Below, one piece after another: positions 6,615-10,930 of a DNA stretch of 10,930 nucleotides. Position 1 is the stretch's first letter. Every line of letters begins with the position of its first letter. The notes below the pieces were generated by a model. The model worked only from the letters and a program-made list of their open reading frames with translations, searched no databases and was not told the DNA's origin. This stretch comes from an uncultured bacterium (GTDB lineage Bacteria; Cyanobacteriota; Vampirovibrionia; Gastranaerophilales; Gastranaerophilaceae). A program made the position numbers and the translations under genes. The stretch spans positions 1 to 10,930 of the forward strand of contig URXH01000069.1 in NCBI GenBank assembly GCA_900551675.1, read 5' to 3'.

Positions 6615-7856
6615 ATGCTTATATATAGAATTTTATCAACAATATTATTTTTACTTGCCCTTCCGTTTTATGCAATTGTTAGAGCTGTAAAAGGTAAATA
6701 TCTGTCGGGCTGGAGAGAAAAACTGGGCAAATTTGAAGCTCCTGATTTAGGCAATAAAGTAATAATGTATCATGGAGTTTCCGTAGGCGAAGTTATTGCC
6801 CTTGAAAATTTGATAAAAAAGACTAAAGAAACTTTTCCTGATTATAAAATTGTTGTAACAACAGGCACAAAAACAGGACAGGAAATTGCACATAAAAAAT
6901 ATGATAATATTGCAGATTTTATAACCTACTTTCCTTTTGATATCACTATCTGCGTTGAGCTATTCCTGAAAAAAATAAACCCGACAGTTGTTTTAATCGC
7001 GGAAACAGAACTGTGGCCTACTTTTGCATCATACTGTAAAATGAAAAATATTCCGCTGTTTGTAATTAACGGAAGAATTTCTGACTCTACTTTTAAAAGC
7101 TACCGGCTGTTAAAAGGATTTTTTAAAGAACTGTTTAAAAATTATACCAAAATTCTTACCCAGAGCGAAGAAGACAGACAAAAATTTATCGAAATCGGTG
7201 CCCCTGAAGAAAAAACTCAGGTTATGAAAAATCTTAAATTTGATGTAAAAAGAATTACTGCAGATATCGAAATAGGCAAAGGTACAAACAGAATAATAAT
7301 TGCCGGAAGCACCCATAAAGGTGAAGATGAAATTGTACTTGAAGCTTTTGCAAAAATTAAAAAGAAGTTTTCTGACATAAAACTTCTTCTTGCACCCAGA
7401 CATATAACCAGAGTAAATAATGTTAAAGATTTAACAGAAAAAACAGGTCTGAAATACGGCTTTCGTTCGAAAAATGATACATTTGCAGATAACGATATTA
7501 TTATTCTTGATACACTGGGAGAGTTGAGCAGAATGTATCAAATATGCGATTTTGCATTTATAGGCGGCAGCTTCAACAAAACAGGCGGGCATAACCCTTT
7601 AGAAGCTGTAGTTTACAATAAACCTGTAATTTCAGGACCATCTATCCATAATTTCAGAGATATTTACTGGATATTATCACGTACCAAAGCAGGTAAAGTT
7701 GTTAAAACGCCTAAAGAATTGAGTGATTATATGCATAAACTACTTTCAGATAAAGAATTCTATTTCCAATGCTGTGAAGATTGCAAAACAGTATTCAACT
7801 CCCAGCAGGGTGCTATGGAATTTGTTATTAACGAATTAAAAGAAATTTTAAAGTAG
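6615..7856 (+). CDS. waaA: 3-deoxy-D-manno-octulosonic acid (Kdo) transferase, GT30
   Basis: WaaA/KdtA attaches Kdo from CMP-Kdo to lipid IVA at the inner membrane, the first step of lipopolysaccharide core assembly. The 413-aa protein has the family's usual length. An N-terminal membrane anchor (about 1-24) is followed by the basic WREKLGKF segment. The GT30 N-domain includes MYHGVSVGEV (51-60), whose E59 matches the catalytic Glu of the family, VVTTGTKTGQE (80-90) and AETELWPTF (129-137). NGRISD and NLKFDV follow (152-157, 206-211). The C-domain has IAGSTHKGEDEI (229-240), FIGGSFNKTGGHNPLEA (315-331) and ISGPSIHNFRDI (339-350), the donor-binding region. The start is ATG 6615. An in-frame TTG at 6597 overlaps the -10 box and is rejected. 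No Shine-Dalgarno sequence is visible. It is divergent from folK and stands alone. It implies an LPS-bearing outer membrane. Confidence 0.96.
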   Translation: MLIYRILSTILFLLALPFYAIVRAVKGKYLSGWREKLGKFEAPDLGNKVIMYHGVSVGEVIALENLIKKTKETFPDYKIVVTTGTKTGQEIAHKKYDNIADFITYFPFDITICVELFLKKINPTVVLIAETELWPTFASYCKMKNIPLFVINGRISDSTFKSYRLLKGFFKELFKNYTKILTQSEEDRQKFIEIGAPEEKTQVMKNLKFDVKRITADIEIGKGTNRIIIAGSTHKGEDEIVLEAFAKIKKKFSDIKLLLAPRHITRVNNVKDLTEKTGLKYGFRSKNDTFADNDIIILDTLGELSRMYQICDFAFIGGSFNKTGGHNPLEAVVYNKPVISGPSIHNFRDIYWILSRTKAGKVVKTPKELSDYMHKLLSDKEFYFQCCEDCKTVFNSQQGAMEFVINELKEILK

Positions 7857-7906
7857 TCTAAAATAATGAATTAGGACTTGTTTTATACTTTATTCGAACG
7901 ATTTTT

Positions 7907-7936
7907 GTTACAAATTGTTAAGTTTTTTGGTACAAT
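7907..7936 (+). promoter_or_regulatory. Probable promoter of the 397-aa gene
   Basis: An extended -10, TGG followed by TACAAT (7928-7936), and a weak -35 GTTACA (7907-7912) at 18-nt spacing predict a start near 7943 and a ~60-nt 5' UTR. The UTR has a good Shine-Dalgarno sequence AAGGGA (7991-7996), 7 nt before ATG 8004. The rest of 7857-8003 shows no terminator for waaA and no other feature. Confidence 0.5.
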
Positions 7937-8003
7937 TATTAAAGAATTTCTTTTGTTGTGCCGTAACAATAAGTAAGGAAACAAAAGTGAAAGGGAACTA
8001 GTC

Positions 8004-9197
8004 ATGGGTATGGCTGCTTCGCAGGCAAGATTTCTAGGTCTTACTGCAAGAAAAACAAATACCGAATATGAAGGTCAGCAGATCAACCAGCAAAGAACAA
8101 CTTTGTCAAACCAGTCTGCTAACTATTACAACCAGCTGCTAGGCATGACAGTTCCGGTACCGCCTTCAACTGCTGATTATACAAAGACCGTTTATACTTT
8201 TAAAGATGGTTCTCTTAGCAATTCTATATCTTCTATGATAGCTCAGGTTGACGGTACTTATTTAATCAGCTATACATCAAGCTGGACTAATGATTTTGCA
8301 GTCGTTTCTACTGCTCCGACATTATACACAAGACAAAACGTTGGAACAGAAGAAAATCCTCAATACGATTATTATGTTGGTGCTATTAAATTAAGAGAAC
8401 TAACTCAAATATCTGAAACAGATTACAGCTATAAAGTTGTATACCAGGATCAGGAAGGTAATGATCAAACTGTTAACGCAAAATACGAACAAGATACTGA
8501 CAGATATTACACTGAGGATGAACAGGGTCAGCGTACATACTATACGCCAAAAACAGGAACAACCCCCCAAAAATTTTATGACGGTCAAGATGAATATTTA
8601 AAAACTTTATCAATTCAACAAATTGAAAATTTACAAGCAGAAGAACAAAAATATTTAGAAGAATTAAACGAAAAATACGGAGAATCCGACTGGCTTGTTA
8701 GATATGTTAAAAATACTTCTACAAAAACATGGACTCCATATTTTGTAAAAAAAGATTCATTAGACAGCGCTGTTTACAATGAAACAGGAACTTCACAAAG
8801 CACAATAGGCACATATACAGTAGGTTCAACTCAGGAAACAGAAGAAATCAAAGGTGTTACTGCACGTTTGGAACAAGATTCTACAGGACGAATCATTAAT
8901 GTTACTCTGAATCCGGGAGAAGCTGATGAAGTTACTTATGCAGTAACAACAAATACTGTTACAGATCAGGCGGCTTACGATGATGCAATGAATCAGTATG
9001 AATATGACAAATATGAATATGATCAATCTATCCAAAATATCAATGCTAAGATTGAAATTATTCAGGCAGAAGATAAAAATCTTGAATTACGTTTGAAACA
9101 GTTAGATACTGAACAGGACGCAATTCAAACAGAAATGGATGCAGTTCAGAAAGTTATTGAAAAGAACACTGAATCAACATTCAAAACATTCGGGTAA
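8004..9197 (+). CDS. Lineage-type protein of unknown function with helical ends and beta-type middle
   Basis: This 397-aa protein has no signal peptide or membrane segment. Residues 1-47 (MGMAASQARFLGLTARKTNT...) are Gln/Asn-rich, predicted helical and free of Pro. Residues 50-320 are Tyr/Thr-rich, have beta-type composition and are interrupted by a charged helix around 200-226 (QQIENLQAEEQKYLEEL). Residues 322-392 form a long predicted coiled coil (DQAAYDDAMNQ ... LELRLKQLDTEQDAIQTEMDAVQKVIEKN) and end in TFKTFG. A short duplication, YEYDKYEYD, lies at 332-340. Helices at both termini flanking a beta domain, with no signal peptide, recall flagellar hook and filament proteins. No residue-level homology to FlgE, FlgK, FlgL or FliC is evident. 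I recall similar N termini only as hypothetical proteins of Gastranaerophilales. A surface or exported filament or adhesin is possible but is inference. The gene has its own promoter and a good ribosome binding site. Structured repeats follow its stop codon. Confidence 0.82.
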   Translation: MGMAASQARFLGLTARKTNTEYEGQQINQQRTTLSNQSANYYNQLLGMTVPVPPSTADYTKTVYTFKDGSLSNSISSMIAQVDGTYLISYTSSWTNDFAVVSTAPTLYTRQNVGTEENPQYDYYVGAIKLRELTQISETDYSYKVVYQDQEGNDQTVNAKYEQDTDRYYTEDEQGQRTYYTPKTGTTPQKFYDGQDEYLKTLSIQQIENLQAEEQKYLEELNEKYGESDWLVRYVKNTSTKTWTPYFVKKDSLDSAVYNETGTSQSTIGTYTVGSTQETEEIKGVTARLEQDSTGRIINVTLNPGEADEVTYAVTTNTVTDQAAYDDAMNQYEYDKYEYDQSIQNINAKIEIIQAEDKNLELRLKQLDTEQDAIQTEMDAVQKVIEKNTESTFKTFG

Positions 9198-9210
9198 GCG
9201 AAGCTTACCC
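9192..9210 (+). repeat. Perfect hairpin over the stop codon
   Basis: GGGTAAGC (9192-9199) - GAA - GCTTACCC (9203-9210): eight perfect base pairs with a GAA triloop. The TAA stop (9195-9197) of the 397-aa gene lies inside the 5' arm. The core GCGAAGC, known as an unusually stable mini-hairpin, recurs at 10566-10572. Confidence 0.7.
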
Positions 9211-9212
9211 CT

Positions 9213-9382
9213 ACACACAGGCTTTGAACAAAACTTCAAAGTCAACCCTAAAGACAGTAACGTAGCCGTTCCTTCCAACACATAAGACTTTGTACGAACT
9301 TACTTAGTCTAAACTAAAGAGGAACGCAGCTGTTCCAGCCGCGGCATAAGACTTTGCATAAAGCTTATACAGTCTAAACTTT
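9213..9382 (+). repeat. Three degenerate tandem repeats of ~64-66 nt, each able to form hairpins
   Basis: The anchor GRCTTTG recurs at 9220, 9286 and 9350. Copy 2 (9259-9315) and copy 3 (9323-9380) match at about 43 of 58 positions, including the blocks CATAAGACTTTG and AGTCTAAACT. Copy 1 (9213-9256) is partial and more diverged. Each copy can form a hairpin: GGCTTTGAA/TTCAAAGTC (9 bp) in copy 1 and AGACT/AGTCT with inner pairs in copies 2 and 3. Copies 2 and 3 also carry an upstream small hairpin (AACG/CGTT; GGAACG/TGTTCC). Together with the hairpin at 9401-9416 (GGTTGA/TCAACC) they fill the ~280-nt gap between the stop codon and the next gene. Confidence 0.65.
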
Positions 9383-9452
9383 AAATTTTAATATATGAAA
9401 GGTTGAAAATTCAACCAATCAATAATATAAAACTTTGTTTCCTTAATTAATT

Positions 9453-9481
9453 ACGACTTTTATACCCGAAAGTCGTTTTTT
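9453..9481 (+). terminator. Intrinsic terminator
   Basis: ACGACTTT (9453-9460) pairs with AAAGTCGT (9469-9476), followed by TTTTTT (9476-9481). It terminates rightward transcription from the 397-aa gene and repeat region, just before the convergent gene ends at 9483. It lacks a U-tract on the minus strand. Confidence 0.88.
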
Positions 9482-9482
9482 A

Positions 9483-10268
9483 TTATTCCGACTGAATTGA
9501 AATATTCATAAACTCAATGTCATCGTAATCTATATAAGCTGTCTGTTTTAAATTTCTGCCTGTTTTAATTGTTACTTCATTTATTTGCCCCGGACGCAGT
9601 AAATTATTCGGAATTTTTATCCTCTGCCCGTCCCCGTTTAGCTGAATATCTGCAATTTTTGAACCGTTAAAATAAACCTCCGGCGGACTGGAAAAAGAAT
9701 TTACAATAGAATTCTGTCTTAATTTTTTAGCCATAAGAGTGTCAATGCCTATTATTGAACCTATAACAAGGTAATTTCTTTTTGATAAAGCATTGGAAGC
9801 AATTTTAAAAGACTTATTAAAAAACGGGCCTATTGATTTTCCCTTAAATTCTCCTGAATTAGCTGAATTTTCAGAGAAATTATCATCACCTAAATGAAAC
9901 ATCTCGGACGTAATTATTACATCTTCTATGTTACTTTTTTCAATCCCTACAACAATAGGCTTTGAAGCCGTATGCTGGTCTATAGTAAGCGAGAATGGGC
10001 GGTAACCTTCTTTTTCAACAGACATAATAGTCGGAGATTTTATATCTGCATTCAATTTAAAAGCACCATAATCATCAGACATTGTTGAATAATTGTGTTT
10101 TGGCAGACTCACTTTAGCTCCTGCTACAGGCATATTCGTAGCATTATCAACAATTCTGCTGGAATTACCCATGCCTGTTTTTGACACACCGCCTTCCATG
10201 ACTGCTGAATAAACAGTTGATGAACTTATCAAAACCGATAATATAAAAAATAATAAAAAATTCTTCAT
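9483..10268 (-). CDS. Secreted protein with carboxypeptidase-regulatory-like beta domain
   Basis: This 261-aa protein has an N-terminal signal peptide: Lys at 3, a hydrophobic core at 4-17 and a likely cleavage after VYSA (19-22). It is therefore exported to the periplasm or surface. Residues about 38-108 (RIVDNATNMPVAGAKVSL, DDYGAFKLN, VEKEGYRPF) match the CarboxypepD_reg-like beta-sandwich, a prealbumin-type module common in exported proteins of Gram-negatives. Residues about 115-195 are unassigned, with a weakly hydrophobic stretch at 166-180. The C-terminal part (about 196-258) carries PPEVYFNGSKIADIQL, IKIPNNLLRPGQINEVTI and AYIDYDDIEFMNI, in the style of a jelly-roll or carbohydrate-binding-like strand set. 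No catalytic motif is visible, so a binding or structural role is likely. The start is ATG 10266-10268, with GAGG 5-6 nt upstream. It is transcribed alone, divergent from tRNA-Leu. A clear promoter was not found; TTGCCG (10332-10327) with TATTTA (10308-10303) is a weak candidate. Confidence 0.8.
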   Translation of the reverse strand: MKNFLLFFILSVLISSSTVYSAVMEGGVSKTGMGNSSRIVDNATNMPVAGAKVSLPKHNYSTMSDDYGAFKLNADIKSPTIMSVEKEGYRPFSLTIDQHTASKPIVVGIEKSNIEDVIITSEMFHLGDDNFSENSANSGEFKGKSIGPFFNKSFKIASNALSKRNYLVIGSIIGIDTLMAKKLRQNSIVNSFSSPPEVYFNGSKIADIQLNGDGQRIKIPNNLLRPGQINEVTIKTGRNLKQTAYIDYDDIEFMNISIQSE

Positions 10269-10368
10269 ATAGCCTCACTCTTATAAACAGTTTAAATAAC
10301 CTTAAATATAAATTAATTAATCTGCACGGCAATAAAATATAATTTAATTAAATTCTTAAAAATTTTAT

Positions 10369-10396
10369 TTGAAATTTGAAATGTTTCTGCTAAAAT
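10369..10396 (+). promoter_or_regulatory. Promoter of tRNA-Leu
   Basis: -35 TTGAAA (10369-10374), 16-nt spacer, extended -10 TGC + TAAAAT (10388-10396). Transcription would start near 10403, about 17 nt before the tRNA. Confidence 0.7.
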
Positions 10397-10419
10397 AAAT
10401 ATATAACAATTTAATTTAT

Positions 10420-10503
10420 GCCGAAGTGATGAAATTGGTAGACGTGCTAGACTCAAAATCTTGTGTGGGCAACCACGTGCCGGTTCGAGTCCGGCCTTCG
10501 GCA
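10420..10503 (+). tRNA. tRNA-Leu (anticodon CAA)
   Basis: The acceptor GCCGAAG (10420-10426) pairs perfectly with CTTCGGC (10496-10502), with discriminator A10503. The anticodon loop CTCAAAA (10452-10458) gives CAA at 10454-10456. The long class-II variable arm GTGG-GCAA-CCAC (10465-10476) confirms a Leu-type tRNA. The T arm GCCGG-TTCGAGT-CCGGC spans 10479-10495. No CCA is encoded, unlike the tRNA-Glu. The second anticodon-stem pair (T10448/T10462, positions 28-42) is a T-T mismatch. Confidence 0.96.
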
Positions 10504-10537
10504 AATAAAAAGACACCTGTTTGGTGTCTTTTTATTT
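10503..10537 (+). terminator. Terminator of tRNA-Leu (bidirectional sequence)
   Basis: A perfect 15-bp stem (10503-10517 with 10523-10537; core AAAAAGACACC / GGTGTCTTTTT) with loop TGTTT. The A-rich 5' arm and T-rich 3' arm make it a terminator on either strand. It starts at the tRNA discriminator base. Confidence 0.92.
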
Positions 10538-10546
10538 GATATAAGA

Positions 10547-10590
10547 GCAGAACGAGAAACTTAATGCGAAGCATTATTTTTCGGTTCGGC
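10547..10590. repeat. 44-nt near-palindromic hairpin element
   Basis: The outer arm GCAGAACGAGAAA (10547-10559) pairs with TTTTTCGGTTCGGC (10577-10590), with one mismatch, one G-T pair and one bulged G. The inner stem TAATGC/GCATTA (10562-10567 / 10571-10576) closes a GAA triloop. A run of five T follows the inner stem, so that stem could act as a weak terminator. The element fills most of the spacer between the tRNA-Leu terminator and the flippase promoter. Confidence 0.6.
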
Positions 10591-10593
10591 AGA

Positions 10594-10621
10594 GTGGCAT
10601 TCGTCATTTTTATTGTATAAT
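10594..10621 (+). promoter_or_regulatory. Promoter of the flippase gene
   Basis: A perfect -10 TATAAT (10616-10621) and a weak -35 GTGGCA (10594-10599) at 16-nt spacing. The predicted start near 10628 falls just before the second in-frame ATG (10630). Confidence 0.5.
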
Positions 10622-10629
10622 TTATGTAT

Positions 10630-10930
10630 ATGCAGACAAAAAATGTTACAAGAAAATTTTATCCTATATTAACCTCTTTTTTGAGCTATCTGCCGTCAAG
10701 ATTTCTTGTAATCTTAAATTCTATTATTATAATTCCGTTTTTTGCTTACATGCTGACAACCAGAGAAATGGGCGTATATCAGCTTGCAATCGGAATGCTT
10801 AATCTATTGTGCACTTGCTCTACAGATTGGATTACAAAATCTGCATTAAGATTTTATGAGAAATACAAAATTAAAAATAAACTGCCTGAATTCTATTCAA
10901 ATATTATATTTATATCTTTAAGTGTATATT
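10630..10930 (+). CDS. Polysaccharide flippase (Wzx/MATE-like), 3' end beyond the window
   Basis: The frame is open from ATG 10630 (or ATG 10624, two codons earlier) to the right edge, giving about 100 residues. MQTKNVTRKFYPILTSFLSY is followed by LPSRFLVILNSIIIIPFFAY, a first membrane segment, then LTTREMGVYQLAIGMLNLL (second segment) and STDWITKSALRFYEKYK. A membrane entry, a 'xxEMGVYQL' turn and an SALRFYxxY loop are typical of the N terminus of lipid-linked oligosaccharide (O-antigen or capsule) flippases. These move undecaprenyl-linked glycans across the inner membrane. ATG 10630 is preferred because ATG 10624 is only 2 nt after the -10 box. No Shine-Dalgarno sequence is present. It may head a polysaccharide gene cluster to the right. 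The family call is from style over a short segment. Confidence 0.75.
   Translation, partial: MQTKNVTRKFYPILTSFLSYLPSRFLVILNSIIIIPFFAYMLTTREMGVYQLAIGMLNLLCTCSTDWITKSALRFYEKYKIKNKLPEFYSNIIFISLSVY

Noticed and set aside
9213..9382. CRISPR array
   Set aside because: The three repeats are degenerate, ~64 nt and directly adjoining, without constant repeats separated by unique spacers, and no cas gene is present.
10313..10607. Two minus-strand open frames over the tRNA-Leu and its terminator
   Set aside because: They read through a complete tRNA, a 15-bp terminator and a hairpin; their peptides (for example GLEPARGCPH) are antisense-tRNA translations.

Overview
The window looks like a chromosomal stretch of a low-GC (about one third G+C by eye), Gram-negative-type gut bacterium. 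The best guess is Candidatus Gastranaerophilales / Vampirovibrionia ('Melainabacteria', non-photosynthetic relatives of Cyanobacteria). The evidence is a type IV pilin-like protein with the processing motif AFTLAEVLITLGIIG, two lineage-type proteins of unknown function (435 and 397 aa), and a Kdo transferase that implies lipopolysaccharide. The assignment rests on recollection of family style, not on a database search.

Layout, left to right. (1) 3-761: pilin-like protein on +, with its start outside the window or non-ATG. (2) 779-938: a complete tRNA-Glu(TTC) unit with consensus promoter, tRNA with encoded CCA, and terminator. (3) 984-3233 on -: a 749-aa polytopic membrane protein resembling GT-C glycosyltransferases, with a soluble C-terminal domain. 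(4) 3244-3650: a gene-poor gap holding a strong + promoter, a ~127-nt transcript with an 18-codon ORF starting at its predicted first base, and a strong terminator; then a possible 35-codon ORF. (5) 3651-4958 on +: a 435-aa lineage-type membrane protein of unknown function. Its 3' end overlaps by 34 bp the end of the convergent operon folK -> HI0933-type flavoprotein (6539 down to 4925). (6) A compact divergent promoter region at 6540-6614 drives folK leftward and waaA (Kdo transferase) rightward. (7) 8004-9197 on +: a 397-aa protein with helical ends and a long beta-type middle, an architecture that recalls flagellar axial proteins. It is followed by three degenerate tandem repeats able to form hairpins (9192-9382) and a terminator. 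(8) 9483-10268 on -: a secreted protein with a carboxypeptidase-regulatory-like beta domain. (9) A complete tRNA-Leu(CAA) unit with promoter and terminator, a 44-nt near-palindromic hairpin, and the first ~100 codons of a polysaccharide flippase running off the right edge.

The common theme is the cell envelope: pilin, GT-C transferase, Kdo transferase, secreted beta protein and flippase. Folate biosynthesis (folK) and two tRNAs are interspersed. The genes form mostly single-gene units rather than one pathway operon.

The points most worth a second look are the short promoter-to-terminator transcript at 3324-3456, the tandem structured repeats after the 397-aa gene, the flagellin-like architecture of that protein, and several genes whose ATG lies 6-9 nt after a -10 box with no Shine-Dalgarno sequence, as expected of leaderless mRNAs. 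No CRISPR array, transposase, phage gene or defence system was recognised.
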